This document shows positions 34,870-44,055 of a stretch of DNA of 64,000 nucleotides, piece after piece; position 1 is the stretch's first letter; every line of letters starts with the position of its first letter. The stretch lies in NCBI GenBank assembly GCA_016926695.1, contig JAFGOB010000179.1, forward strand, positions 12,965 to 76,964, in the 5' to 3' direction. The position numbers were made by a program, and so were the translations under genes. Origin of the DNA: Dehalococcoidales bacterium (GTDB taxonomy: Bacteria; Chloroflexota; Dehalococcoidia; Dehalococcoidales; UBA3254). The notes under the pieces were generated by a model. The model worked only from the letters and a program-made list of their open reading frames with translations. It had not been told where the DNA came from and did not search any database.

Positions 34870-35721
34870 ATGGAGACTATCATCAGCAGTGCAGCCAAAG
34901 AAGTAATCATCAGCGCTGACCGTCCTACGGTGATTATCGGGGAACGCATTAATCCTGCCGGTAAGAAAAAGCTGGCGGAATCCCTTAAAGCTGGAAATAT
35001 GGATATCGTCCGTAAAGAGGCAGTAGACCAGGTAAATGCCGGAGCGGATATTCTGGATGTAAATGTAACCGTTTTCGGCCTGGATGAGGCGCCATTACTT
35101 CCTCTGGCCGTACAGGCTGTAATGGAGGTGACTGATGTTCCCCTGTGCATTGACAGCGCCAATCCTGAAGCCCTGGTGGCGGCATTGAAATTATATAAAG
35201 GCAAACCCCTTATCAATTCGGTAAGCGGTGAAGAGCGCTCTCTGGAAAGGGTTTTACCGCTGGTAAAAGAGTATGGTACGGCGGTTGTAGGGCTTACCCA
35301 GGATGATAATGGTATTCCTAAAGATGCTAAAACCCGTATTGAAATCGCTGAAAAGATCGTTAACCGGGCTGAACAAATGGGTATATCAAGGGAAAATATA
35401 GTGATAGACTGCCTGGCTTTGGCTATAGGAGCGGACCCCCGTTCAGCCGTCACGGCTCTTGAGACCATAAGGGAGGTCAAGTCCCGTCTGGGAGTAAATA
35501 TGACGCTGGGGGCCAGTAATATTTCATTCGGTATGCCTGACAGACTATGGATCAATTACAGCTATCTGGCACTTACTATAGGGGCCGGAGTAACCTGTCC
35601 GGTCGTGGATGCGGCCAAAGTCAGGCCTTCAATCCTGGCTACGGATTTGCTTCTGGCCAAGGATAAACGAGCGCGCCGTTATATTGAAGCTTTCAGGCAG
35701 CGACAGGTACAGCCCGCTTAA
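34870..35721 (+). CDS. Methyltetrahydrofolate:corrinoid protein methyltransferase (pterin-binding)
   Basis: A 283-residue pterin-binding TIM barrel related to AcsE and MtgA. It moves a methyl group between tetrahydrofolate and the cobalt of a corrinoid protein in the cytoplasm. Seen are PTVIIGERINPAGKKKL at the start, DILDVNVTVFGLDEAPLL, the pterin contact VPLCIDSANPEAL, NSVSGEERSLERVL and TLGASNISFGMPDR near residue 215. SD AAGGAGG precedes ATG. The corrinoid protein and the reductive activator follow on the same strand, so the three form one methyl-transfer set. No CODH/ACS gene is in the window, which favours an MtgA-like over an AcsE role, without proof. Confidence 0.9.
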   Translation: METIISSAAKEVIISADRPTVIIGERINPAGKKKLAESLKAGNMDIVRKEAVDQVNAGADILDVNVTVFGLDEAPLLPLAVQAVMEVTDVPLCIDSANPEALVAALKLYKGKPLINSVSGEERSLERVLPLVKEYGTAVVGLTQDDNGIPKDAKTRIEIAEKIVNRAEQMGISRENIVIDCLALAIGADPRSAVTALETIREVKSRLGVNMTLGASNISFGMPDRLWINYSYLALTIGAGVTCPVVDAAKVRPSILATDLLLAKDKRARRYIEAFRQRQVQPA

Positions 35722-35846
35722 TCCGGTTTTTAACGGTACAAACCAGCGGTCCGGGAAGTCCCCTGTAACAAAATATGCGATAATAGTATCCAATCAGTCT
35801 GAAATCATGTATGAAAACTGGGAAGAAAAATAATAAGGAGTAGCAG

Positions 35847-36479
35847 ATGACCACAGATTTAGCGACGTTGCTGGCAGACCTAAAGGAAGAAGAAGCAATT
35901 AAAGTAACCAGGGAAAGACTGGAAAGCGGCGCCGACCCGATGGGGATTCTGGAGGATAGCCGTAAAGGCATGGAGATGGTGGGAAAGCGATTCGCCGGTG
36001 GTGAGTATTTTATTCCCGACCTGATTTATTCCGGTGAAATCTTGAGGCAGATCAGCGATATTGTCAAGCCACAGTTGACCGGCGGGCAGGAAAGTAAGAA
36101 GATAGGTAAGTTCCTGCTGGCGACAGTAGCCGGAGATATCCATGATATCGGGAAAGATATAGTGGGTTTTATGATGGACATCAGCGGTTTTGAAGTTATC
36201 GATATGGGTATAGACGTACCCAAGGATAAGATAGTAGCCAAGATCAAGGAAACTAATCCGGAGATAGTAGGGCTGAGCGGGTTCCTGACACTGGCCTTTG
36301 ATTCGATGAAAGAGACCATAGACGCAATCAAGGCAGCGGGGTTAAGAGACGCTGTGAAGATCATGATAGGCGGCGGGCAGATAGATGAGGAAGTAAGGAA
36401 ATATACCGGAGCTGATGCCTACCGTCCGGATGCCGTATCGGCAGTGACCCTGGCCAAGGAATGGATCGGGGCCAGCTAA
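35847..36479 (+). CDS. Corrinoid (cobalamin-binding) methyl carrier protein
   Basis: A 210-residue MtgC/MtbC-like corrinoid protein. Residues 1-85 form the helical cap (B12-binding_2) with GMEMVGKRFAGGEYFIPDLIY; the Rossmann domain follows with the cobalt-ligand motif GDIHDIGKDIVGFMM near residue 102, SGFLTLAFDSM and MIGGGQIDEE. It accepts a methyl group on cobalt and passes it on to the adjacent methyltransferase. SD AAGGAG precedes ATG. It is separated from the methyltransferase gene by 125 bases and from the activator by 172 bases, the latter gap holding a large hairpin. Confidence 0.93.
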   Translation: MTTDLATLLADLKEEEAIKVTRERLESGADPMGILEDSRKGMEMVGKRFAGGEYFIPDLIYSGEILRQISDIVKPQLTGGQESKKIGKFLLATVAGDIHDIGKDIVGFMMDISGFEVIDMGIDVPKDKIVAKIKETNPEIVGLSGFLTLAFDSMKETIDAIKAAGLRDAVKIMIGGGQIDEEVRKYTGADAYRPDAVSAVTLAKEWIGAS

Positions 36480-36510
36480 AACAGGTATATATTACTATTT
36501 TTTTGGTAGT

Positions 36511-36597
36511 CGTCATTGGTAACCAGCCTGTAAAGGACTCTTACCCGGATTCACTTCTTTCCGGGAAGGAATGTTTTCTTTCCGGTTACCAGTGACG
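36511..36597. other. Structured intercistronic element (nested hairpin)
   Basis: An outer stem of 14 bp with one mismatch (36511-36524 with 36584-36597) encloses an inner 6-bp hairpin CCCGGA / TCCGGG (36544-36549, 36560-36565). It lies between the corrinoid protein and activator genes and has no T-run directly after, so it may be an mRNA processing or stability element, or an attenuator. It does not resemble a cobalamin riboswitch. Confidence 0.45.
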
Positions 36598-36651
36598 ATG
36601 GTTTTTGGTCTGTATACCGCTATTCCCAAAAAGAAATTAATGAGGTGATTA

Positions 36652-38487
36652 TTGGCTTTTTACATTGAGTTTGAACCGGTGGGGAGGAGGGGAGAATGTC
36701 CCGAAGGAAAAAGCCTGCTAGAGTGCGCCCGCTACCTGGGTGTAGGTCTGGTTAGCATATGCGGTGGTTTCGGAAAATGCAAAGCCTGTAAAGTATGTGT
36801 CGTCGAAGGGAGCCTGACAGAGCCTGGCCCTTTAGAGTTGGAAGTGTTTTCCGCCGATCAGATCCGGGAAGGATGGCGTCTGGCATGCCTGGCTTTTCCG
36901 CAAGGCAATTGCAAAATATATGTTCCCCCTGAGTCTTTAACGACGTTGCAGAGAATGCAGGTTGAAAGTCAATTCGTAGACAACTCACGTGAACCTGCTG
37001 TGAAAAACTATTCTCTGGAATTACAGCCTCCCAATTTTGGAGATCTGAGATCGGATGCCACCAGGCTTCTTGAAACGCTTGAAGAACAACGGGAGATAGA
37101 GTGCAAGAGTATTGACATCGAGGTAATGAGGAATTTTTCACCGAAGTTGAGGTCAGGAGAGTGGAAGACTGAAATATCGGTGCGGAATGATGAAGTAATA
37201 GCCCTCAATGCCCCCGGAAGCCGCCACCTGGGGCTGGCGATGGATGTGGGAACTACCAAAATAGCCGGGTACTTGATGGATTTGGAAGAAGCGAAGACAT
37301 TGGCCAGCAAAGGCCTGATGAATCCTCAGATCAGCTATGGTGAAGATATCACCAGCCGCATCCATCATGCCCTCAAGAAAGGTGAGGCCGGGATATTGCG
37401 CGATGTAGTAGTTGAGGGACTGAATCAACTGGCGGAGGAGCTTTGCGAGCAGGCCGGAGCCAGTATTACGGATATTGAAGATGCCGTACTGGTCGGCAAT
37501 ACCGCTATCGACCATCTCTTTTTAGGACTTCCGGTTGATCCCCTGGCTTATCCGCCTTTCGTCGCGGCTGTACAGGATGCTATCGATCTGAAAGCCCGTG
37601 ATTTCGGACTGAAGATATCTCCGGGAGCATACGTACATGTATTGCCGAATATTGCCGGGTTCGTAGGCGCCGATCATGTTTCTATGCTGGTAGCGATAGA
37701 TGCCCTCTCCTTACCGGGATTAACGCTGGCCATAGATATTGGTACCAACACGGAAGTCTCGTTGATTGACAAAGAAAGGATTTTCAGTGCCTCATGTGCT
37801 TCAGGACCGGCCTTTGAAGGCGGGCATATCAGCAACGGTATGCGGGCTGCCAGCGGCGCCATTGAGCGACTGAGAATAGAAAACAGTACCGTTCAGTTCG
37901 AGACAATCGATGATATTACACCTATCGGAATCTGCGGGTCCGGGATTATAGATTCAGTAGCGCAGATGTACCTGGCAGGCATACTGAATGAAGGCGGCCG
38001 GATGCAGGAAGGCTTCCCCGGTGTGCGCCGGAACAATGAATATCTGGAATTTGTGCTCTTTCAGGAACAGGAGGGTAATCCCGCGGTAGTAATTACGCAG
38101 CGGGATGTCCGGGAAGTCCAGCTTGGAAAGGCAGCGATCCGGGCAGGCATCCAGGTACTGGAGGAGACCGCTGATTGTGATGATGATGATATCGAGCAGG
38201 TACTCCTGGCCGGAGCATTCGGCACATATATAGATATCGGCAGTGCCATCGACCTGGGTATGCTTCCGGCGATTCCCCCGGGACGTTATAAACAGGTGGG
38301 CAATGCTGCCGGCATGGGCGCCAGGCAGACATTATTATCGGTCCGCAAGCGGGCTTTGGAGCAATCAATTGCCGAACGTATTCGCTATATCGAACTGGCA
38401 GGCACGCCCAGCTTTAACAAGACCTTTATCCAGACCCAGTATCTGGGTCGCTATCGTATTCAGGCGGGAAAGCGGCTGAAGATTTAG
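36652..38487 (+). CDS. Corrinoid reductive activator (RACE/RACo-like, ASKHA ATPase with 2Fe-2S domain)
   Basis: A 611-residue activator that uses ATP and an electron to return inactive Co(II) corrinoid proteins to Co(I). The N-terminal ferredoxin-like domain has SICGGFGKCKACKVCVVEG and a later Cys in LACLAFPQG, giving the four 2Fe-2S ligands. A linker spans about 105-185, then the ASKHA domain with AMDVGTTKIAGYLMD, a second phosphate motif TLAIDIGTNTEVSLI, and ICGSGIIDSVAQM, VLLAGAFGTYIDIGSA. TTG 36652 is the start, 4 bases after GAGGTG. It serves the corrinoid protein upstream. Confidence 0.92.
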   Translation: MAFYIEFEPVGRRGECPEGKSLLECARYLGVGLVSICGGFGKCKACKVCVVEGSLTEPGPLELEVFSADQIREGWRLACLAFPQGNCKIYVPPESLTTLQRMQVESQFVDNSREPAVKNYSLELQPPNFGDLRSDATRLLETLEEQREIECKSIDIEVMRNFSPKLRSGEWKTEISVRNDEVIALNAPGSRHLGLAMDVGTTKIAGYLMDLEEAKTLASKGLMNPQISYGEDITSRIHHALKKGEAGILRDVVVEGLNQLAEELCEQAGASITDIEDAVLVGNTAIDHLFLGLPVDPLAYPPFVAAVQDAIDLKARDFGLKISPGAYVHVLPNIAGFVGADHVSMLVAIDALSLPGLTLAIDIGTNTEVSLIDKERIFSASCASGPAFEGGHISNGMRAASGAIERLRIENSTVQFETIDDITPIGICGSGIIDSVAQMYLAGILNEGGRMQEGFPGVRRNNEYLEFVLFQEQEGNPAVVITQRDVREVQLGKAAIRAGIQVLEETADCDDDDIEQVLLAGAFGTYIDIGSAIDLGMLPAIPPGRYKQVGNAAGMGARQTLLSVRKRALEQSIAERIRYIELAGTPSFNKTFIQTQYLGRYRIQAGKRLKI

Positions 38488-38971
38488 GTACTGAAGATCA
38501 CGCTTTTGCTAAAAATATATTCTGCGCAGGATAGTAACGCTGTGTTAAACCGGCATAAGGCAAACCGGTCATCCTGAAAATACCCGGCGAACGCAGTTTT
38601 GATAATTTTCAGTGAAAATAATTCTCGCTGATTCGACCCTGGCATCTGTAAGTCGTTTTATATCAAGGAACTAGCCAGTTCCGATATCCGGTCAGCAATT
38701 GCCTTACCGTTTTTCGATCTGCTCCTTTTCTTGCTTCTAATTTCTGTCTTTCTTATAATGGAATGAAACGGAATATCGCATGACTAATTCTTCATTAATT
38801 ACTATCAGACACTTGTTGATAGACCGGATTGGCGCAGGATTTTTCTCCGGCTGACTATTCCTCTATCCCGGGCGGAAGAATGACCTGAACGGAAAGTGCG
38901 AATAATCCCTTGTACCATCCCCGCAGCCGCATAGGGATAACGGGATAGAAAGGGAAAGGTTAGGAATAAAT
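38488..38971. other. Intergenic region before ffh, with long-range inverted repeat
   Basis: 484 bases without a recognisable gene. A perfect 9-bp dyad, TCTATCCCG (38862-38870) with CGGGATAGA (38941-38949), brackets about 70 bases directly before the ffh SD and could form a leader RNA structure. I looked for an SRP RNA, whose GGAA-tetraloop core would be expected, and for tRNA arms, and could not confirm either. Confidence 0.4.
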
Positions 38972-40300
38972 ATGTTTGAATCATTGACCGAAAAACTGGG
39001 GAAGATATTCAGCCGGCTGGGTAACAAGGGAAAACTCACGGAAAAAGATGTTGATGAGGCCATGAGGGAAGTCCGGTTGGCTTTGCTCGAAGCTGACGTC
39101 AATTTTAAGGTGGTGAAGGAATTTGTCTCCAAGGTACGCGAGCGTGCTGTTGGAGCGAATGTGCTGGAGAGCCTGACCCCCGCTCAGCAGATGATCAAGA
39201 TTGTCAACGAGGAGCTGACCGCTATCCTGGGCGGCGGACAGAGCAAGCTCAATCCGGCTGGTCATCCGCCCTCTATAATTATGCTGGTGGGCTTACAGGG
39301 TTCGGGCAAGACCACTACCGCGGCCAAACTGGCCCTGAACCTGAAGCACTCAGGTCAGAATGCATTGATGATAGCCGCCGATACACGCCGGCCGGCAGCT
39401 ATCCAGCAACTTGTTACCCTGGGCAAACAGCAGGGTATTACTGTTTACAACGAGGACCCGTCCGTACCTGTCAAAGATATTTGCGCTCATGGAGTAGCCA
39501 GGGCCAGACAGATGGCGGCAAGCTGGGTCATTATTGATACCGCAGGCCGTTTGCATATAGATGAAGAGCTGATGGCGGAACTGACGCAGATCAGAGAAGA
39601 AGTGAAACCGAACGAAATTCTCCTGGTTGTGGATTCAATGACCGGTCAGGATGCGGTAAGAGTGGCTGAAGAATTTAACAGCAAGGTCCATCTCACCGGT
39701 CTGATTCTAACCAAGCTTGACGGTGATGCCCGGGGCGGAGCGGCGCTTTCCATCCGCTGGGTGGCCCAGGTGCCTGTAAAATATATTGGCACGGGGGAGA
39801 AGGCCGATCAGCTTGAACCCTTTTTCCCGGACAGGCTGGCGTCCCGCATACTGGGCATGGGAGATATGCTGACCTTTATTGAAAAGGCGGAACAGGTTTT
39901 TGATCAGAAGAAAGCTGAAGAACTCCAGAAAAAAATGGAAAAGGCTACCTATGACCTGGAAGACTTCCTGGGTAACCTGAAAGAAGTTAAGAAAATGGGC
40001 TCGCTGGCCCAGCTCGCTTCAATGGTTCCCGGTCTTTCCAAGGTGGCCAGCAAAATAAATGAAGACGCCCAGGAAAAACAATTGAAGAAGGTCGAGGCGA
40101 TAGTCCTTTCAATGACCCCGCTGGAGAGACATAATCCTAACATTATCGACGGAAGCCGCCGCCGCAGAATCGCCAGGGGCAGCGGGACCCAACCCCAGGA
40201 TATCAACCAGCTTTTAAACCAGTTCCGTCAGATGCAGAAACTGATGAAGATGGGGATGAAAGGCAAGCTGAACCCAAACATGTTCAGAATGATGCAGTGA
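38972..40300 (+). CDS. ffh: Signal recognition particle protein Ffh (SRP54)
   Basis: A 442-residue SRP GTPase that, with 4.5S RNA, guides ribosomes making membrane and secreted proteins to FtsY. The N domain (1-90) precedes the G domain with P-loop GLQGSGKTTTAAK, DTRRPAA, IDTAGR, and TKLDGDARGGAALS. The M domain begins near residue 300 at GMGDMLTFIEKAEQV and ends Met-rich (NQFRQMQKLMKMGMKGK), with the RNA-binding RRRRIARGSGT segment. Length is normal. It is the only clear housekeeping gene in this part and stands alone. SD TTAGGA is 8 bases from ATG. Confidence 0.97.
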   Translation: MFESLTEKLGKIFSRLGNKGKLTEKDVDEAMREVRLALLEADVNFKVVKEFVSKVRERAVGANVLESLTPAQQMIKIVNEELTAILGGGQSKLNPAGHPPSIIMLVGLQGSGKTTTAAKLALNLKHSGQNALMIAADTRRPAAIQQLVTLGKQQGITVYNEDPSVPVKDICAHGVARARQMAASWVIIDTAGRLHIDEELMAELTQIREEVKPNEILLVVDSMTGQDAVRVAEEFNSKVHLTGLILTKLDGDARGGAALSIRWVAQVPVKYIGTGEKADQLEPFFPDRLASRILGMGDMLTFIEKAEQVFDQKKAEELQKKMEKATYDLEDFLGNLKEVKKMGSLAQLASMVPGLSKVASKINEDAQEKQLKKVEAIVLSMTPLERHNPNIIDGSRRRRIARGSGTQPQDINQLLNQFRQMQKLMKMGMKGKLNPNMFRMMQ

Positions 40301-40557
40301 TCCCGGACCGGGGGCCCTCCTGCTTTGTTCTGCTGAATGATTCCCTGTAGAACTTGTTAATAATCCAGGCAGGGATTGTCCGTAAACCGTTTCCGGCGTA
40401 CTGTGGAAATGATGCCTATCAGGAGCGGCAGGCCGGTTTTCGTGACTAGATGATGATGAAATGCTACAATAATCATATATTGATATTTTCCATCCAGATA
40501 TACAGGTGAAGAAATTTCGTATCTCTTCCTACCTTAATAAATATTCAGGAGGACAAC

Positions 40558-41748
40558 ATGGCAGGGGTATTGGATGGCATTAAAGTACTGGATTTCACTC
40601 AGGTTTATTCAGGACCGTTTTGTACAATGCTGCTTAGAGACCTGGGCGCCGAGGTTATTAAAATCGAAAGACCGGGGTCAGGAGATCTGACCCGCAACGA
40701 TATTCCGCACACCGAGGCCCTGGAAGGCGGCAACTACATCATTCTCAACAGGGGCAAGAAAAGCCTGACGGTAGACCTGAAGAGTGAAGAAGGCTGCAAT
40801 ATCTGCAAGGAACTGGTCAAGAAAGTAGATGTGCTGGTGGAAAACTTTAGTCCCGGCACCATGGACAAGCTGGGCCTGAACAGTGAAGTGATGTGCGCAG
40901 TCAATCCTAAATTGATATACGCCTCGATCTCCGCCTACGGGCAAACCGGCCCCAAGCGCGACTATCCGGGGTTCGATCCTATCGCTCAGGCCATGGGCGG
41001 CATGACCGCAGTTACCGGCTTCCAGGACCGACCGACCCGGACCGGCGTTTCCATCGGCGATTTCTCTTCAGGTTTCTTTACCGCCCTGTCCATCGTTTCG
41101 GCTTTATTTCATCGCATGGCCACCGGAGAGGGGCAGACGATCGATATCTCGATGCAGGACTGTATCTGGCAATTGACCTCTGTTGAGTATTCCGGCTACT
41201 ATTTCCTGAACGGAGTTGAGCCGCCGCGTTACGGCAACGGGCATTCCGCCATGATTCCCTGCAACCTGTATCCAACCAAAGACGGTTATGTAATTATCTC
41301 CGCCGGTGTACTTTCCCAGGTCCACCGACTTTATACCGCGATCGGACGGGCCGACCTGATCGATACTCCTCTGGGCGCCAATCAAAATGAGCGTTTCCCG
41401 CACCGGCAGGAGATTGATGATGCTATTTCCGCCTGGACGAAGACCAGGCGGACCGATGAAATTGTTGAAATTATGAAAAAGGCGGATGTACCCTGCACCC
41501 GCTTACCCCAATTTTCTGAAGTATGTAATGATGAGCAGTTGAAGAGCCGGAATATGATAGTCGAGGTTGAGCAAGCACTTTCCGGAAAAGTTAAAGTACC
41601 CGGATCGTTATTCAAGATGTCCAAAACTCCGGGCAATATTCAATTCCCGGCTCCGTTCCTGGGCGAACATACCCAGGAAACCCTTTCAGAATACCTGGGC
41701 TTTTCCGAGGAGAAGATTATTGAGCTTTCCAATAAAGGAGTTATATAA
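40558..41748 (+). CDS. Class III CoA transferase (CaiB/BaiF family)
   Basis: A 396-residue CoA transferase that moves CoA between carboxylic acids. The opening GVLDGIKVLDFTQVYSGPFC and LGAEVIKIERPGSGDLTR, ENFSPGTMDKLGL, and the catalytic Asp within GVSIGDFSSGFF (about residue 167) are all present. It begins the catabolic cluster that continues with a dehydrogenase/hydratase fusion 53 bases later, so it probably activates the acid substrate by taking CoA from a product. SD AGGAGG precedes ATG. Confidence 0.94.
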   Translation: MAGVLDGIKVLDFTQVYSGPFCTMLLRDLGAEVIKIERPGSGDLTRNDIPHTEALEGGNYIILNRGKKSLTVDLKSEEGCNICKELVKKVDVLVENFSPGTMDKLGLNSEVMCAVNPKLIYASISAYGQTGPKRDYPGFDPIAQAMGGMTAVTGFQDRPTRTGVSIGDFSSGFFTALSIVSALFHRMATGEGQTIDISMQDCIWQLTSVEYSGYYFLNGVEPPRYGNGHSAMIPCNLYPTKDGYVIISAGVLSQVHRLYTAIGRADLIDTPLGANQNERFPHRQEIDDAISAWTKTRRTDEIVEIMKKADVPCTRLPQFSEVCNDEQLKSRNMIVEVEQALSGKVKVPGSLFKMSKTPGNIQFPAPFLGEHTQETLSEYLGFSEEKIIELSNKGVI

Positions 41749-41801
41749 CTAAACAGGAAAAATAGTCTTGGATAATAAACTAACCAATTAAGGAGAGAAA
41801 A

Positions 41802-43787
41802 ATGAAAGAGATCAAAAAATTTGTAGTCCTGGGAGCCGGGGCAATGGGGGCCCAAATCGGTGCTCTGGCTGCAGAATCGGGTTTCGATGTCACTATTCGT
41901 GATCTGGACGAGAAATATATCGAGAGAGGCCGCCAGATAATTGAGGGTAATTATGACAAAAGGATCAAGCGCGGCAGGTTTACGGAGGAGGGCAAAAAGC
42001 AGGTCCTTGGCCGTATGAAGTTCGTTACCGACCTCCAGGAAGCGATGAAGGATGCTGATTATGTGATAGAGGCCGTGCCTGAAATCCTTGAACTGAAACA
42101 AAAAGTCTTCGGCGAAGCCTCTGCCCTGAGTCCGGCTGACTGTGTTTTTGCCACCAATACCTCTTCCCTGAGCATTTCTGAGATAGCCAAAGGCGCCAGG
42201 TACCCGGAGAAAGTGGTCGGTACCCACTACTTCAATCCTCCCGGCACCTTGATTCTGCTGGAAATCATCCAGGGCGAAAAGACCGACGCCGATACACTGG
42301 CCATCGCCGATATCGTGGGCAAAAAAATGGGCCGGGAAATTGTACATGTCAAGGATGTTCCTGGTTTCCTGGTCAACCGTATCTGGCTGATGGTGGCCAA
42401 TGAAGGCGAATGGGCGGTAGTCCAGGGCGAGGCCAAGAGCAAAGAGCAGGTTGACTCGGCTGCCAGGTACAAGATGGGACTGCCCATGGGGGTAATGGAA
42501 CTGGATGATATTCTCCAGGGCGGAGCCATCGATACCCGCTATCATGTTATGGAACACTTCAGAGAGACCCTGGGAGAGAGTTACGGTCCTTCTCCCTTGA
42601 CGGTGGAAGCCTTTAAAGCCGGTCATTACGGCAAACGAAGCGGTAAGGGTTTTTACGATTGGTCGGAGGGACAGACCAATGAGATCCAGATGAATGCCGG
42701 AGCTGATTTTGATATTATACGCATTCTTTCCAATGGTGTGAATGAATGCTGCAAGCTGCTGGAATCGAATTCCACCACTAAAGAAGAAATCGACCGCGGC
42801 GTTATCCAGGGATTGAATTATCCCAGAGGTATTCTCAGGATGGCTGATAGTGTAGGTCTGGACAATATCCTGGCCGAGCTGAACCGTCTTGAAGCCAGGT
42901 ACAAGGAAGAAAGATACAAAGCTGCCCCCATGCTGGTCAAGATGGTGGCGGAAGGCAAACTGGGCCGCAAGAGCGGGCAAGGCTTCTTCTCCTATGGAGT
43001 CGGCGAGTATGAATTCCTCATTGTTAATGTTGACCGGGAAACCAGAGTTGCTAAAATCATTCTGAACCGTACATATCGGGCCAATGCCCTGAACCTGGAC
43101 CTCATCAAAGAGATCGATGCCGCTCTTGACTGGCTGGAAAGCCGCAATGACGTTGGCTGTGTGGTTATTACCGGTGCTGGCGCCAATTTCAGCGGCGGGG
43201 CCGACGTATCCAGTTTTGCTGCCGGCAGAATGGACAGCGTCCTGGTCTTTACCGAAGCCGGACAAGACCTTTCAACCCGGCTGGAAACCTATTCCAAGCC
43301 GGTTATTGCCGCTATCAACGGCCCTGCCATGGGCGGCGGTTTCGAGATGGCGCTGGCCTGCGATATCCGTATCATGAGCAAAAAAGCCCAGCTCAGGCTG
43401 CCTGAGCTGGGTCTGGGTCTTACCCCCGGCCTGGGCGGCACTCAGCGTTTGATCCGTCTGATCGGCGCCGCTCGCGCTAAGGAAATAGTCCTGCTGGCTG
43501 ATCCTGTTATGGCTGATAAAGCCCTTGAATGGGGTATAGTCAACTTCATCGCTGAACCGGATCAATTCGAGGCAAAAGTTGATGAAATTGCCTCCAAACT
43601 GGCTAAAGGCGCTCCGCTGGCCCAGAAGATGGCCAAGAAAGCCTTCTACTATGGCGTTCAGGCCGATCAAAGGACCGGTCTGTTCATCGAAGCTACAGTT
43701 TCCGGAGACCTTATGTTCACCAAAGACCTGAATGAAGGTCTGACTTCCATGAACTACAGGCGTGCACCCAAATTTATCGGGCAGTAA
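41802..43787 (+). CDS. Fused 3-hydroxyacyl-CoA dehydrogenase / enoyl-CoA hydratase
   Basis: A 661-residue bifunctional beta-oxidation enzyme. Residues 1-185 are the NAD-binding part (VVLGAGAMGAQIG, Asp33 for NAD preference, TNTSSLSISEIA, GTHYFNPPG with the catalytic His), followed by two C-terminal dehydrogenase domains (to about 400). The hydratase occupies about 405-661, with ANFSGGADVSSFA and NGPAMGGGFEMALACD as oxyanion loops and LPELGLGLTPGLGGTQRL. This domain order is the reverse of FadB/FadJ and resembles archaeal-type fusions. In the usual hydratase pair of Glu residues, the first falls on GGGFEMAL-adjacent positions and the second on PELGL. It follows the CoA transferase and ends at a strong terminator. 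Confidence 0.93.
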   Translation: MKEIKKFVVLGAGAMGAQIGALAAESGFDVTIRDLDEKYIERGRQIIEGNYDKRIKRGRFTEEGKKQVLGRMKFVTDLQEAMKDADYVIEAVPEILELKQKVFGEASALSPADCVFATNTSSLSISEIAKGARYPEKVVGTHYFNPPGTLILLEIIQGEKTDADTLAIADIVGKKMGREIVHVKDVPGFLVNRIWLMVANEGEWAVVQGEAKSKEQVDSAARYKMGLPMGVMELDDILQGGAIDTRYHVMEHFRETLGESYGPSPLTVEAFKAGHYGKRSGKGFYDWSEGQTNEIQMNAGADFDIIRILSNGVNECCKLLESNSTTKEEIDRGVIQGLNYPRGILRMADSVGLDNILAELNRLEARYKEERYKAAPMLVKMVAEGKLGRKSGQGFFSYGVGEYEFLIVNVDRETRVAKIILNRTYRANALNLDLIKEIDAALDWLESRNDVGCVVITGAGANFSGGADVSSFAAGRMDSVLVFTEAGQDLSTRLETYSKPVIAAINGPAMGGGFEMALACDIRIMSKKAQLRLPELGLGLTPGLGGTQRLIRLIGAARAKEIVLLADPVMADKALEWGIVNFIAEPDQFEAKVDEIASKLAKGAPLAQKMAKKAFYYGVQADQRTGLFIEATVSGDLMFTKDLNEGLTSMNYRRAPKFIGQ

Positions 43788-43795
43788 ATAACAGT

Positions 43796-43838
43796 TATCC
43801 GCAGCCGGCTTCAAGCTGGCTGCGGATAGATATTTTTT
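43796..43838 (+). terminator. Strong rho-independent terminator
   Basis: A 14-bp stem with one G-T pair (43796-43809 with 43815-43828), a five-base loop, then T6 at 43833-43838. It starts 9 bases after the fusion gene, so the CoA transferase/fusion pair ends here and the acyl-CoA dehydrogenases have their own promoter. Confidence 0.9.
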
Positions 43839-44055
43839 GTAAAAGACCGGATTATATACAAATACACCGTAAAAAGATAAAGAATGCAATCGGTTTAACC
43901 GGGGCCGTCACCGGCCAACTTTAACCAGGTTAGTTTCACCTATAGCTATTTTGACGTTGATATTACAGAGGAGTATAAGTAAATTACTACAGCAAGAGTC
44001 TTATTCGATGATAGGTTATCGAGGAATCTCAAAATAATACGGGAGGACCAGTCCT

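Noticed and set aside
38840..38960. SRP RNA gene before ffh
   Set aside because: The conserved apical GGAA-loop core with its flanking internal loop could not be found; only an inverted repeat remains.
41640..43265. 541-codon minus-strand open frame under the dehydrogenase/hydratase fusion
   Set aside because: Antisense to a strongly supported gene; composition is that of a reversed coding strand.
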